Assembly (NCBI RefSeq): GCF_016902345.1
Contig: NZ_JACJLR010000022.1
Span: forward strand, 1 to 55,595
From: Mediterraneibacter glycyrrhizinilyticus
Lineage (GTDB): Bacteria; Bacillota; Clostridia; Lachnospirales; Lachnospiraceae
Length of the DNA stretch: 55,595 nt
Reading direction: 5' to 3'
Within the stretch, counting starts at the first letter, position 1. Every line of letters starts with the position of its first letter. This document shows, piece by piece, positions 1 to 9,839 of this stretch. The position numbers and the translations under genes are program-made. The notes below the pieces were generated by a model. That model did no database searches. It was not told the DNA's origin and was given only the letters and a program-made list of their open reading frames with translations.

Positions 1-104
1 GAGGTGGCTCTCAACAGCGGATTGCCCTTATAATTCAGGTGGCTCTATCGTTCGGAATGGATGGCTCTCTGTAACGGATTGAATGGCTCTGAAGCCACGG
101 AATA
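1..104. mobile_element. possible insertion-sequence end with repeated TGGCTCT boxes
   Basis: TGGCTCT occurs four times, near 5, 40, 62 and 86, always in the same direction, and CGGATTG occurs twice (near 18 and 78). Closely spaced short repeats of this kind are typical of transposase-binding ends in IS21-like elements. The coding sequence of the adjacent AEC transporter breaks off just here, which fits an insertion. The element itself lies outside the window, so the family is a guess. Confidence 0.4.
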
Positions 105-274
105 CTCACCAGGTCTTTGAGCCCGTTTACCGCCGCCGCGGGCATGGTGATATACAGGATCACGGATTTCAGGAAGTTGGAATCCTCAACTTTAAATACC
201 CCCGCCCTTTTAAATCCATATCCGATAAAGAGCAGAAGCAGATAAACGATCGTCTGCGTCAGAACATTACTCAT
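35..274 (-). pseudogene. AEC-family transporter, N-terminal fragment
   Basis: The first ~55 residues match the start of auxin-efflux-carrier (AEC) family permeases: a hydrophobic first helix, then GYGFKRAGVF and a LYITMPAAAV-type second helix. Family members are about 300 residues, but recognisable sequence stops near position 105 and the frame closes at 35. The remainder runs into the repeat-rich sequence that looks like an IS end. The ATG overlaps the stop of the LysR gene, so the two were translationally coupled and the regulator probably controlled the transporter. The fragment is almost certainly non-functional. Confidence 0.7.
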
Positions 275-1280
275 GTTTTATTCCTCCCTCACCCTTGTTC
301 TCTCCCATGCCTTTCTCCACCTCTCCCGGATCTTCTGACGGCAGCCGCCGGTCCTCTTTCACTCCGCTTTCCAGATAGTTTTCCAGCGCCCGGACATATC
401 TCTCCCCCATCTTTGAGAGGATCGCATTTTTCCTCACGATATAGCCGATCTCCATGGTGCTGTTCTGATTCTCCTCGTCATCCCTGAAGGGGACAGCCGC
501 AAAATCATTTCCGTTCAGCTCTTCGCAGATAATTCCCGAGCAGAGCGTATATCCGTTCAGCCCGATCATCAGGTTCAGCATAGTCGCCCTGTCATTCGCC
601 CGGATGATCTTCGGATAATCATTGGTCGAGAGGATCTCCTCAGCAAGGTAAAAGGCGCTGCTGTCCCCCTGCTCAAAAGCAAGACAGGGATACTCCGAAA
701 GCTGCCCGAAACTGATCGATGGTTCCTGTGCCAGAGGATGTCCTTTCCAGAGATAAACATACGCCTTACAGTCGATCAGGTGATGAAATGTCAGATTGGA
801 TGATCTCAGCAGTTTCTCCATGCTTTTCCGGTTAAAATCCGAGAGGTAGAGCACCCCGATCTCACTTTTCATGGCACTCACGTCGCGGATCACTTCCGCG
901 GTCTTTGTCTCCCGGATGGCAAACTCATATTTCGACATGTCGAATTCCTTTGCCATATCCACAAAAGCCTTCACCGCGAAAGAATAATGCTGAGTGGATA
1001 CTCCGAATTTCTTCTTCCTTGTCCCGTTTTTCCCATACCGCTCCAGGATCCCTTCATACTCGCTGTAGAGCTGCCTGGCATAGAGAAGGAATTCCGCCCC
1101 GTCGCCGGTCAGGGTCACGCCTCTTCCGCTCCGGTAAAAGAGGACGATCCCCAGCTCCTTTTCCAGTTCCTGCACTGCACTTGTCAGGGAGGGCTGGGAA
1201 ATATAGAGCTGTTCTGCCGCCCTGTTGATCGATCCCGTCTCCGCTATGGTGATAATATAATTCAGCTGGGTAAGCGTCAT
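267..1280 (-). CDS. LysR-family transcriptional regulator
   Basis: This 337-residue protein begins with the classic LysR winged helix-turn-helix (residues 1-60, including the AAEQLYISQPSLTSAVQELE segment). A periplasmic-binding-protein-like effector domain fills the rest. The C-terminal ~30 residues are charged and low-complexity. It is coupled to the downstream AEC transporter fragment through overlapping stop and start codons, so a small organic acid is a plausible effector; this is inference. The gene is clearly more GC-rich than the xylan locus beside it, which suggests the two regions have different histories. Confidence 0.92.
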   Translation of the reverse strand: MTLTQLNYIITIAETGSINRAAEQLYISQPSLTSAVQELEKELGIVLFYRSGRGVTLTGDGAEFLLYARQLYSEYEGILERYGKNGTRKKKFGVSTQHYSFAVKAFVDMAKEFDMSKYEFAIRETKTAEVIRDVSAMKSEIGVLYLSDFNRKSMEKLLRSSNLTFHHLIDCKAYVYLWKGHPLAQEPSISFGQLSEYPCLAFEQGDSSAFYLAEEILSTNDYPKIIRANDRATMLNLMIGLNGYTLCSGIICEELNGNDFAAVPFRDDEENQNSTMEIGYIVRKNAILSKMGERYVRALENYLESGVKEDRRLPSEDPGEVEKGMGENKGEGGIKHE

Positions 1281-1322
1281 TTTGATCTCCGTCCTTCATA
1301 ATTCCAATAGTTTTACCTAGAT

Positions 1323-1351
1323 ATTATAGCGTATTCTTCGCGATACTTCTA
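1323..1351 (-). promoter_or_regulatory. possible promoter of the LysR gene
   Basis: On the minus strand TATAAT (1323-1328) lies 43 bp before the LysR ATG. The hexamer 17 bp upstream (TAGAAG, 1346-1351) is a poor -35 box, so an activator or extended contacts would be needed. The call rests on the perfect -10 box and its position. Confidence 0.35.
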
Positions 1352-1450
1352 TACTGCTGTATCGATCATCCTGAGTTTTCGGCGGGAAAACTGCGCTCCA
1401 GAACAGGACTGCATTTTTCGCACGCCACATTTAGATTTTGACATAAAAAA

Positions 1451-1498
1451 TCCCCCTTAAGTAGATTTTGGTTATTTACCTTGTCTACTTAAGGGGAA
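1451..1498. terminator. bidirectional terminator-like hairpin
   Basis: CCCCTTAAGTAGA (1453-1465) is perfectly complementary to TCTACTTAAGGGG (1484-1496) across an 18-nt loop. An A-run precedes it and a GGGGAATC sequence follows. It closes the minus-strand xylan operon, which ends at 1596. Together with the rest of 1281-1595 it is the only structure I see in that gene-free stretch. Confidence 0.6.
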
Positions 1499-1595
1499 TC
1501 ATATCAATTTTTACATCCACTCCTATTTTGTTTTTACTATTTTCAAGACATGTAAGACTAGAGGATTTCACCCTATTTTATACTTGTAGAAAATT

Positions 1596-1865
1596 CTACC
1601 ATTTAGGAACACTGTTAGGACAATGTTTAACAGCTATGGCTGCACGCATCTCAACAAAGCATCCGCAGATCCTACATATACCATTCAACAAATTCGTACA
1701 TTCTCCGCATTTTTTCAATCTGCGCTCATATTCCGAATTGGAAACTTTATCATCTTCTGGAAGATTGGAAATATAGCGATACATATTGTGAAAAAATTCT
1801 TTTTCAGACATATCTTTTAATAGACATTTTCTGCATAATCGATGTTGCTCACTCCCCACAACCAT
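1596..1865 (-). CDS. small Cys-rich protein (DUF6171-like)
   Basis: This 89-residue protein has paired cysteine motifs: CRKC near residue 11, then CGEC, then CRICGCF, and a C-terminal CP. The spacing suggests a zinc-binding fold. The YISNLPEDDKV segment and the GCFVEMRAA segment match what I recall of DUF6171, a family of unknown function in Lachnospiraceae. The ATG follows a GAGGTAG ribosome binding site that overlaps the end of the arabinofuranosidase gene, so it is the last gene of the xylan operon. A role in carbohydrate use is suggested only by position. Confidence 0.7.
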   Translation of the reverse strand: MVVGSEQHRLCRKCLLKDMSEKEFFHNMYRYISNLPEDDKVSNSEYERRLKKCGECTNLLNGICRICGCFVEMRAAIAVKHCPNSVPKW

Positions 1866-1866
1866 T

Positions 1867-3369
1867 CTACCTCACTTCCAGATGCAGGACACTGCACGCC
1901 GGAATCGTAAACCGAATTCCCTTTTCCGTAATCTGTGTTCCATCATATTTTTTTACTGTAACACACTCCGGTTCTTCAAAAGTATTTTTTGCGTGTATTT
2001 CCTCCGTAACAATTTCTCCTTTTACTGTTTTTACACTTCTATCAATAATCGTAGTATCTATATCAAAACTTTGATCGACAGAAAGATTTGTTATAGTAAG
2101 ATGGAGTGTTCCATCCGCTGTTTCTGAGACAGATTCTGTCAGATTCGGTACCTTCCACTTTTCTTCCACCCCAATCATCTCTATCTCAATACTGCTCTCC
2201 ACAAGATTCGAATCCTGATGTTCTTTATAGATGTCAAAGACATGATATGTAGGCGTCTTAATCATTTTATCCCCCTCAGTAAGCAGAACAGCCTGGAGTA
2301 CGTTAACAATCTGTGCAAGATTTGCCATCTTCACACGATCGCTGTGTTTATTAAATATATTCAATGTGATCCCCGCTACAAGTGCATCACGCATCGTATT
2401 CTGCTGATAAAGAAATCCCGGATTTGTACCCGGCTCACATGTATACCACGTTCCCCATTCATCTACAATCATGCCTATTTTTTTCAGAGGATCATATTCA
2501 TCCATAATCTTACCATGTCTGCGAATAAGTTCATCCATATACACCGCCTTATTCAACGTCTTATACCAGACATTTTCATCAAACTCCGTTGAGCTTCCTT
2601 TGATTTCAATCCCCTCTGGATATACATAATAGTGGAGGGAAAGTCCATCCATAAATCCATGCTGTTCTTCGTAAGTTCTATGGAAACAGGTTGCCAGTAC
2701 CTCTTTCGTCCACTCATAATCTTCGTGTGGTGCTCCGCAGCAAATCTTTTGAATATGATGTTCATTGTTATAGTCACGAACAAAAGTCTGATATCTCCGA
2801 TACTCATTTGCATAATAATCTGGGTTCATGTTTCCCCCGCATCCCCAGTTTTCATTTCCGATTCCAAAATAATCAACTTTCCATGGAGCCTGCTGACCAT
2901 TCTTTCCTCTCAGTTCGGACATAGGGGATATTCCATCAAATGTCATATATTCTATCCACTCAGACATTTCACGAACTGTTCCACTTCCCAAATTCCCGTT
3001 AATATACGTTTGGCAGCCGAGCTGACGGCAGAGCTCAAAATATTCGTGTGTTCCGAAACTGTTGTCTTCCACCACGCCTCCCCAATTTGTATTAATCATC
3101 TTTTTGCGTGAACCCACAGGACCTATTCCGTCCATCCAGTGATACTCATCTGCAAAACATCCTCCAGGCCAACGCAGCACTGGAACTCGAATCTCTTTCA
3201 ACGCTTCAACTACATCAGATCTCATTCCATTCACATTTTCAATAGGTGAATTTTTCCCCACATAAATTCCTTCATAAATACATCTTCCTAGATGTTCAGA
3301 AAAATGACCGTATATTTGTCTGTTAATCCTGCTCAGTTTCCTGTTCGGATTGATTACCATTTTGGTCAT
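1867..3369 (-). CDS. alpha-L-arabinofuranosidase, GH51
   Basis: This 500-residue protein has the full GH51 layout: a catalytic (beta/alpha)8 barrel followed by a C-terminal beta domain. The acid/base glutamate is E173 in [11 protein letters not shown] and the nucleophile is E304 in [24 protein letters not shown] is the family signature near residue 64. There is no signal peptide, so it acts inside the cell, removing arabinose from imported arabinoxylo-oligosaccharides. The start is supported by AAGGAGG eight bases upstream. It overlaps the 3' end of the YesL-like gene by 47 bp, a sign of tight coupling. Confidence 0.95.
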   Translation of the reverse strand: MTKMVINPNRKLSRINRQIYGHFSEHLGRCIYEGIYVGKNSPIENVNGMRSDVVEALKEIRVPVLRWPGGCFADEYHWMDGIGPVGSRKKMINTNWGGVVEDNSFGTHEYFELCRQLGCQTYINGNLGSGTVREMSEWIEYMTFDGISPMSELRGKNGQQAPWKVDYFGIGNENWGCGGNMNPDYYANEYRRYQTFVRDYNNEHHIQKICCGAPHEDYEWTKEVLATCFHRTYEEQHGFMDGLSLHYYVYPEGIEIKGSSTEFDENVWYKTLNKAVYMDELIRRHGKIMDEYDPLKKIGMIVDEWGTWYTCEPGTNPGFLYQQNTMRDALVAGITLNIFNKHSDRVKMANLAQIVNVLQAVLLTEGDKMIKTPTYHVFDIYKEHQDSNLVESSIEIEMIGVEEKWKVPNLTESVSETADGTLHLTITNLSVDQSFDIDTTIIDRSVKTVKGEIVTEEIHAKNTFEEPECVTVKKYDGTQITEKGIRFTIPACSVLHLEVR

Positions 3370-3997
3370 CCTGATTTCCTCCTTCTATCTTTTCATATTG
3401 CCGGAATACTCTTATAAAAAGCAGTGAATTTATATATGCACAGACTGAAAATCCGCCAACCATCATAAAAATCCAAATACCTTTTGTAAAAATCATAAGC
3501 ACAATTACAATTACATGGATCAGAGTCAGCAAAATTGTCTCTCTCAGATTAAAAACAGCCAGAATCACTGCATTTTTCGCAGTTTTAAAAATAGTATTAT
3601 CGAATCTGGCTATTAAAGCAAATACATAAAAAAGTGAAAAAATATAAATAACTGCAAATACTCCCGTAATCACGAGAATCACCTGATTGACCGTTGAAAA
3701 TTCCGGCTTTTCTATCCAAAACTTCACTCCAAAAACAAAAATTGCTCCGATTATTAAATACAAGATGGATAAGAGAAACGCCTGCTTGAAATTATTTTTA
3801 AATGCTTTGAAAAAAGGTTTGAATATATATCCACCCTCATGTCTTGCCTCGCGCATAGTAATCGTGTAAAGGGCACTGACTGCCGGGCCGATCGTAATGA
3901 CCGGCGCACAGCATAAAATGAACAGAATATTTAATATCATAAAATCTGCAACTGTAGTTAAAAAAACAATAACAGGACTGTCCAAATTAATCTTCAT
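3323..3997 (-). CDS. YesL-like membrane protein (DUF624)
   Basis: This protein of about 224 residues has four to five hydrophobic helices. The N-terminal segment ([20 protein letters not shown]) and the [20 protein letters not shown] motif are typical of the DUF624/YesL family. Such genes sit beside YesMN two-component systems and LplBC-type sugar transporters, as here, but their function is not known. The C-terminus is an odd acidic, Gln/Asn-rich tail that overlaps the start of the GH51 gene. The start at 3997 is chosen for its GGAG box; an ATG four codons upstream is possible. Confidence 0.85.
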   Translation of the reverse strand: MKINLDSPVIVFLTTVADFMILNILFILCCAPVITIGPAVSALYTITMREARHEGGYIFKPFFKAFKNNFKQAFLLSILYLIIGAIFVFGVKFWIEKPEFSTVNQVILVITGVFAVIYIFSLFYVFALIARFDNTIFKTAKNAVILAVFNLRETILLTLIHVIVIVLMIFTKGIWIFMMVGGFSVCAYINSLLFIRVFRQYEKIEGGNQDDQNGNQSEQETEQD

Positions 3998-4022
3998 AGC
4001 TTTCTCCATCCTTAAGTTCAGT

Positions 4023-6125
4023 CTACCTTTTTCTAAACTCCACCTTAACAGGACTCATACCCATAAGTTCCTCGCTTTTCGCATCAGGCTGAGAGAAACC
4101 GGCATAGATTGTATAATGCTTTCCCCCTGCAATATGACGTCCTTCTTCATCCACAACAGTAAATGCTTCCCCAGGAATATGTACCTGAAGGGTTTTTCTT
4201 TCTTCCTTGTAAAGTTTTACTCTGCAGAACCCGCATAACTGCGGGTTCGGAACCGCATAAATCGAATTCTCACACTTGATATAGATCTGCAATACCTCAC
4301 AAATATCTCTTTCGCCCGTATTTTCCACCTTCACGAAAACATTTGCTCCTGTTTCTGTTTCCACCACTTCTACTGAGCGGACTTCCGCCTTTCCATAAGT
4401 TAGTCCGTACCCGAAAGGATACTGAGCCTTCCCTTTCATATACCGGTATGTTCTTCCACTCATGGAATAATCTTCAAACGAAGGCAGTTCGCTCAAAGTT
4501 TCATAAAAAGTAACAGGCAGTTTTCCTGAAGGAGATTCTTTTCCGAACAGGATTTCCGCAACAGCATTTCCTCCACGGGCACCTGGATACCAGAGTTGAA
4601 GAATTCCCTCAAAATGTTTCTGTGCAAAACTCAAATCTATGTCACTCCCTGCCATCATACATAAAATCACCGGTTTTCCAGTCTGCGCCACCACTTCCAT
4701 CAATCTACGCTGGCACAACGGGAGTTGAAGATCTTCCTTATCACCGGACGCATAGCTATTTCCTGTATCTCCTTCTTCACCTTCCAGAGTCTCATCCAGG
4801 CCAAGACACAGGATAATCACGTCACTATTTTGTGCTACAGTTACAGCTTCTGATAAGCGATCCATATCCTGGGCAAGAGGTTCTGTTTTATTTTTGAAAA
4901 GATCACATCCCTGTGAGTAAATAATCCTTATCTCATCACCCACATATCTTCTGACTCCTTCCAATACAGTTACATATTCTGATGATGTTCCGTGATAATT
5001 CCCGATCAGAGCTGCCCTGCTGTCTGCATTAGGTCCGATAATGCCTAATGTTTTTATCTCATTCTCTTTCAACGGAAGAATTCCATTCTCGTTTTTCAAA
5101 AGCACAATGCTTTCTAACGCTGCCTTGTGTGCTATCAAAAGATGTTCGCTACATTCCACTTTAGAATATGGTATTTTGTCATACTCACTTCCATCAAAAA
5201 GTCCCAGCATAAAACGGGTTGTAAAAAGACGGACTGCCGCCTCCGTAATAGCTTCCTCTGTAACCATGCCATGATGATAAGCATTAAGGATATGAAGATA
5301 TGTATTTCCACAGTTCAAATCACACCCTGCATTCAATGCCATTGCTGCAGACTGCATTGGCGTACCCGTAACCATATGGTTTTCATGAAAATCCCTTATT
5401 GCCCAGCAATCAGAAACAAAATGCCCTTCAAAATTCCACTCACCCCGAAGTTTATTTTTTATAAGTGTCTTACTGCCACAACAGGGTTCACCATTGACAC
5501 AATTATAGGCTCCCATAACAGCTTCCACATGCGCATCCTCTACAAGAGCTTTGAAAGCTGGAAGATATGTCTCTTCCATATCCTTTTGAGATACTTCGGC
5601 ATTAAACTCATGACGTAATGCCTCTGGACCGGAATGAACTGCAAAATGTTTCGCGCAGGCAGCCGCTTTCATCGTCTCACCATTTCCCTGAAGCCCTTCC
5701 ACATAGGCTTTGCCTAAAGTAGCCGTAAGGCAAGGATCCTCTCCATATGTCTCGTGCCCTCTGCCCCAGCGGGGGTCGCGAAAGATATTTACATTTGGAG
5801 CCCAGAAAGTAAGTCCTTTGTAGATATCTCTGTCATCTTGTTTAGAAGCCGCATTATATTTTGCCCTGCCTTCTTCTGCAATAATATCTCCTATTTTTCG
5901 AACCATATCTTCATCAAATGAGGCGGCCATTCCAATTGCCTGCGGAAAAACTGTTGCAATTCCCGCTCTCGCAACTCCATGTAACCCTTCATTCCACCAA
6001 TTGTATTCCGGAATCCCAAGCCTGGAAATACCTGGTGAATCGTATCTGAGCTGAGAAGCCTTCTCCTCTATAGTCATTTTCATAACCAGTTCCTGTGCTT
6101 TTCTCCTGGCTTCTTTTCTGTCCAT
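4023..6125 (-). CDS. GH3 beta-xylosidase / beta-glucosidase
   Basis: This 700-residue glycoside hydrolase family 3 enzyme has an N-terminal barrel (APNVNIFRDPRWGRGHETYG near residue 109), an alpha/beta sandwich domain and a C-terminal fibronectin-III-like domain. The nucleophile is D239 in FVSDCWAI. With no signal peptide it should act in the cytoplasm on oligosaccharides. In this operon, between a GH51 enzyme and a sugar ABC transporter and downstream of a GH10 xylanase, release of xylose from xylo-oligosaccharides is the likeliest job. Sequence alone does not separate xylosidase from glucosidase activity. Confidence 0.93.
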   Translation of the reverse strand: MDRKEARRKAQELVMKMTIEEKASQLRYDSPGISRLGIPEYNWWNEGLHGVARAGIATVFPQAIGMAASFDEDMVRKIGDIIAEEGRAKYNAASKQDDRDIYKGLTFWAPNVNIFRDPRWGRGHETYGEDPCLTATLGKAYVEGLQGNGETMKAAACAKHFAVHSGPEALRHEFNAEVSQKDMEETYLPAFKALVEDAHVEAVMGAYNCVNGEPCCGSKTLIKNKLRGEWNFEGHFVSDCWAIRDFHENHMVTGTPMQSAAMALNAGCDLNCGNTYLHILNAYHHGMVTEEAITEAAVRLFTTRFMLGLFDGSEYDKIPYSKVECSEHLLIAHKAALESIVLLKNENGILPLKENEIKTLGIIGPNADSRAALIGNYHGTSSEYVTVLEGVRRYVGDEIRIIYSQGCDLFKNKTEPLAQDMDRLSEAVTVAQNSDVIILCLGLDETLEGEEGDTGNSYASGDKEDLQLPLCQRRLMEVVAQTGKPVILCMMAGSDIDLSFAQKHFEGILQLWYPGARGGNAVAEILFGKESPSGKLPVTFYETLSELPSFEDYSMSGRTYRYMKGKAQYPFGYGLTYGKAEVRSVEVVETETGANVFVKVENTGERDICEVLQIYIKCENSIYAVPNPQLCGFCRVKLYKEERKTLQVHIPGEAFTVVDEEGRHIAGGKHYTIYAGFSQPDAKSEELMGMSPVKVEFRKR

Positions 6126-6146
6126 CCTTTAACCTCCGCCTATGTA

Positions 6147-7043
6147 TTATTCTTTTACGCCACCTAAAGTAAGTCCGGTAACAAAATATCGCTGTAAGAA
6201 CGGGTAAATACAAATGATTGGAAGCATGGTCAGTATTGACGCCGCTGCTCGAACTGTCTCAGGAGTAACCGAACCTGTTGCATTTTTCATTGCCTCTGCC
6301 GAAGCCCCTTGATTCGTCACAGACGACAGTAATTTCATCAGCTCATACTGTAATGTTGTTAAATTTGCATTCATTCTGTTGTACAACATTGCATCAAACC
6401 ATGAATTCCACTGTCCCACTGCTACAAAAAGAGCAACTGTCGCATAAACAGGTTTGCACAGAGGAGAAATGATTTTCGTAAAAATAGTGAAGTATCCTGC
6501 TCCATCAAGCTGCGCTGACTCCTCCAGACTGTCTGGAAGTCCATTCATATATGTACGTATAACAAGCATATTAAATGCACTAATCATTCCCGGAATCACA
6601 TATACCCAGAAACTGTTTGTTAACCCAAGTCCTTTGTACAGCAAAAATGTTGGAATCATACCACCATTTACATACATCGTAATAACCCAGAAAAGAGACA
6701 GCTGTTTTTTAAATAAAAATCTTTTTCTGCTTACAATAAATGCCAGTATCGCATTAGCAATAAGTGCTGTAAACGTTCCGATCAGTGTTCGTGCCACAGT
6801 AATATAGGCACCTGTGATCAGATTTTCTTTCTGTAAAACAGTAATAAAGTTTTTCAATGTCCATTTTCTCGGTATCAAATATATACCGCCTCGCAGTGCA
6901 TCCGTTCCGTCATTAAATGCAAGAGCAAGCGTATTCAGAATCGGATACAGTGTGATAAGAATAAACAGAATCATAAAAATTGTATTGCATACTGTAAACA
7001 CTTTATCTGCGGGCGATGATTTTATTTTTTTTCTTGTTTCCAT
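6147..7043 (-). CDS. sugar ABC transporter permease (CUT1, YtcP/LplC type)
   Basis: This 298-residue inner-membrane permease has six predicted helices. The permease signature with the conserved EES-LDGAGY loop (EESAQLDGAGYFTIF, near residue 175) docks the ATPase. The long N-terminal region and the C-terminal GLTLGGVKE are typical of the LplC/YtcP branch, which works with large lipoprotein binding proteins. It partners the LplB-type permease just upstream. No ATPase gene is present in the window; such systems usually borrow a shared MsmK-type ATPase encoded elsewhere. Confidence 0.94.
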   Translation of the reverse strand: METRKKIKSSPADKVFTVCNTIFMILFILITLYPILNTLALAFNDGTDALRGGIYLIPRKWTLKNFITVLQKENLITGAYITVARTLIGTFTALIANAILAFIVSRKRFLFKKQLSLFWVITMYVNGGMIPTFLLYKGLGLTNSFWVYVIPGMISAFNMLVIRTYMNGLPDSLEESAQLDGAGYFTIFTKIISPLCKPVYATVALFVAVGQWNSWFDAMLYNRMNANLTTLQYELMKLLSSVTNQGASAEAMKNATGSVTPETVRAAASILTMLPIICIYPFLQRYFVTGLTLGGVKE

Positions 7044-7055
7044 CTTGAGCCCTCC

Positions 7056-8012
7056 TTAGAATAATCTTTCGTCTCCATTACGTTTTGCAATCTGATTTGC
7101 AATAACAATTAGAACAATACTTACCACACTCTTAAATATACCTGCTGCTGTACCAATGGAAAAATCTCCCTGACTGATACCCCAATTCAGCACGTAAATG
7201 TCAATTGTCTGGGATACACTCTGAACAAGCCCGTTTCCTAACAGATACTGAATTTCAAACCCTGCATTCAACACATTTCCAACATTCATAAGAAGCAGAA
7301 TCATAATAGTAGGTCTTATTCCCGGAAGTGTTACATGTTTAATCTTCGCCCACCTTCCTGCTCCGTCAATTGATGCCGCTTCGTAAAGTGACGGATCAAT
7401 AGCTGTTATTGCCGCCAGATATATAATTGCATTCCATCCGGTTTCTTTCCATACGTTGGCAAAAGCGACAATAGGCCAGAAATACTCTTTATGAGCAAAA
7501 AAATTAATCGGCTGATCAATAACATTCAAATTAACAAGCAATTCATTAATAATGCCAGTTCCTGACAAAGCATCATGAATGATGCCGGTTACAATAATCC
7601 ATGACAGGAAATGCGGCAGGTACGATATTGTCTGTACTGTTTTTTTCCCAATTGTATTTCGTACCTCATTGAGAAGGACTGCAAATGCAATTGCAGCAAC
7701 GAAAGTAACCACCAAATTGATCACACCCATTGCAAGTGTATTTCGTATTACCCGTAAAAAAGTCGCATCTGAAAACAACTGCTGAAACTTTTGCAATCCG
7801 ACAAACTCAGAGTGAAAAAGTCCGTCAATCGGTCTGTAGTTCTGAAAAGCCATCAGCCAGCCGCCCAATGGGAGATAGTAGAAAATGATACCATAAATTA
7901 CAATAATTCCAGACCAGATTAGAAGGGATTTCTGTCGTTTTGCCTCCTTCCAACTAAAATGAATTTTGGGTTCAGCCACTGCTGTTTTTTTTCTCTTTAT
8001 TCCTAAAGACAT
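7056..8012 (-). CDS. sugar ABC transporter permease (CUT1, LplB type)
   Basis: This 318-residue permease has a basic cytoplasmic N-terminus and six hydrophobic helices. It contains the EAASIDGAGRWAKI loop that contacts the ATPase. The motif YYLPLGGWLMAFQNYRP near residue 45 is characteristic of LplB permeases. A GAGGTGA ribosome binding site precedes the ATG. With the adjacent LplC-type permease and lipoprotein it forms the importer of this locus, probably for xylo- or arabinoxylo-oligosaccharides. The substrate is inferred from the neighbouring glycosidases. Confidence 0.94.
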   Translation of the reverse strand: MSLGIKRKKTAVAEPKIHFSWKEAKRQKSLLIWSGIIVIYGIIFYYLPLGGWLMAFQNYRPIDGLFHSEFVGLQKFQQLFSDATFLRVIRNTLAMGVINLVVTFVAAIAFAVLLNEVRNTIGKKTVQTISYLPHFLSWIIVTGIIHDALSGTGIINELLVNLNVIDQPINFFAHKEYFWPIVAFANVWKETGWNAIIYLAAITAIDPSLYEAASIDGAGRWAKIKHVTLPGIRPTIMILLLMNVGNVLNAGFEIQYLLGNGLVQSVSQTIDIYVLNWGISQGDFSIGTAAGIFKSVVSIVLIVIANQIAKRNGDERLF

Positions 8013-8080
8013 AGATTCACCTCATTTTTCAAACAGGCAGATAAGCATGACGCATATCTGCCCGTTTTGTATGTTATATC

Positions 8081-9742
8081 CTATTCGAATTTAGCTGCTT
8101 CTTCCATTCTACGATCCAATTCCACCTGCATCTCATCAAGGAAATCCTGTGGATTGCATCCCTCATAGGCATTCATATATGTATTCCATTCACTCTCAAA
8201 ATCACCTGCCATGACAACTCTCGGAAGATATTCATGTTTTATCTCTCCCATTTTTGTCCATGCCACACCACCCGGTGTACTTGTAGTCATCGTATTGGAA
8301 AATGAATACATCGGATACCATGGACCAGGAGCCTCATTCGTTCCCAGCATATCCACATATGTCTCAACGCCATATGCCTTAAAACATTTCTGTACGGCTG
8401 AGTTCAGACTGTCATAAAATTCACCCGGTTGCTCATCAGGCCAATTTGCATTGATACCATCATCACTCGTTCCTTTATAGGATGGGAAATAAGAATATGA
8501 ACAAAGGTGTGATGCTTTGTATGCCGTATCTGCTGCCTGCATTCTCTGTTCTTCTGTCCGATAAAACAATCCATCATCATCAACTTCATAATCGACACCC
8601 TCTTCTCCCCAGAATCTCAGATTATGAATATCCTGACTAAGCAAATCGTCTATAAACTGCAGTGCTCCTTCCACATCTTTGCAACTTGTTGTAATTGCAA
8701 GTCCTGATCCTACATTCAGAGCTCCTCCTGAATTGTGCCACTGATTTTTAATTCCTTCATCGATAGTGATCGGAAGCGGCACATAACTGCATCCTTTCTC
8801 ATCAAGTCCCTGTTGTTTCAAGGAATCATTTACATTATATGCAAAGTTCCACCACTGATCGACCATTCCCAGCACACGTCCTGTAGAAAGTTTAGCAATA
8901 TATTCATCATAAGTCTGTGTAAATGATTCAGGATCCACATAACCTTTCTGGTATTCTTCATTCAATTTCTGAAAGTACCGTTTTGCAGTATCTGTAGTAT
9001 TATAATCAATAATCTTCAGTTCATCTGGATCAACAATCACAGATCCGTCATTTGGATAACCATCCAGAAACTGCGGTGGATTTTCCAGGCAATAATATCT
9101 CCAGTCTTCACATAGAATTGTGTAAGCAATATTCTCTGTTCCGTCTTCCATTGTAGGATTGGCTTCAATATAGCTTTCCAAAAGATCAAAATATTCTTCC
9201 AAAGTATTTACTTCAGGATATCCTGCCCACTCCAGTACTCTTGTCTGAATCCAAAAGGCTTCATCATTATGCGTCGTAGCCTTCTCTTCTCCCTTAATAT
9301 TCTGAAACTGCTGAATCCAGTAAATATGACCATCATCCTGTCTCAGCTTATTCCACTCTTCATCCGAATAATACGCCTTGATATTCGGATAATCATCCAG
9401 ATAATCATCCAAAGGAACAAGTGCTCCTGCCTCATAGAGCTGTCCCATTGCATCTCCGCCATCAATAAAATCTGGATACTCACCTCCGGCAATCAGCGTT
9501 CCTACCGCCTCAGAAGCTGTCTGACCGGTAAGCCATGTCTCGTCCACCTTTACACCGGTTTTTTCTGCGATAATCTGCTGAATCTCATTGTCGTCATTGA
9601 TTTCAGCCCCTGGAACCGCATAGAAAGCTGTAAATTCTTTTGTTCCTCCCTCATTCTCGCTGCTTCCGCCGCCACATCCGGTAAACAATGATACCGCAAG
9701 TGCAGATGCCAGCAGCATTCCCGTCACTCTTTTTGCTTTCAT
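8081..9742 (-). CDS. extracellular solute-binding lipoprotein of the oligosaccharide transporter
   Basis: This 553-residue protein starts with a lipoprotein signal peptide whose lipobox ends in LFTGC, making C23 the lipidated residue. A short Gly/Ser linker and a large family 1-type solute-binding domain follow. Its size matches LplA-type binding proteins rather than the smaller MalE type. It should be anchored outside the membrane, where it captures oligosaccharides for the two permeases encoded next. An AAGGAGG site supports the start. The ~100 bp before it could hold a promoter, since highly expressed binding proteins often have their own. Confidence 0.93.
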   Translation of the reverse strand: MKAKRVTGMLLASALAVSLFTGCGGGSSENEGGTKEFTAFYAVPGAEINDDNEIQQIIAEKTGVKVDETWLTGQTASEAVGTLIAGGEYPDFIDGGDAMGQLYEAGALVPLDDYLDDYPNIKAYYSDEEWNKLRQDDGHIYWIQQFQNIKGEEKATTHNDEAFWIQTRVLEWAGYPEVNTLEEYFDLLESYIEANPTMEDGTENIAYTILCEDWRYYCLENPPQFLDGYPNDGSVIVDPDELKIIDYNTTDTAKRYFQKLNEEYQKGYVDPESFTQTYDEYIAKLSTGRVLGMVDQWWNFAYNVNDSLKQQGLDEKGCSYVPLPITIDEGIKNQWHNSGGALNVGSGLAITTSCKDVEGALQFIDDLLSQDIHNLRFWGEEGVDYEVDDDGLFYRTEEQRMQAADTAYKASHLCSYSYFPSYKGTSDDGINANWPDEQPGEFYDSLNSAVQKCFKAYGVETYVDMLGTNEAPGPWYPMYSFSNTMTTSTPGGVAWTKMGEIKHEYLPRVVMAGDFESEWNTYMNAYEGCNPQDFLDEMQVELDRRMEEAAKFE

Positions 9743-9839
9743 AATTGTCCTCCTTAAATTTGATAACTTTATTTTAACGGATCACTACCTGAAAAAAATC
9801 AGATAAAGTATATCAAAAAGCAGGATAAACTATAGAACT

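Noticed and set aside
83..1301. Plus-strand frames opposite the LysR gene
   Set aside because: They arise from the GC-rich codon pattern of the true minus-strand gene and match nothing.
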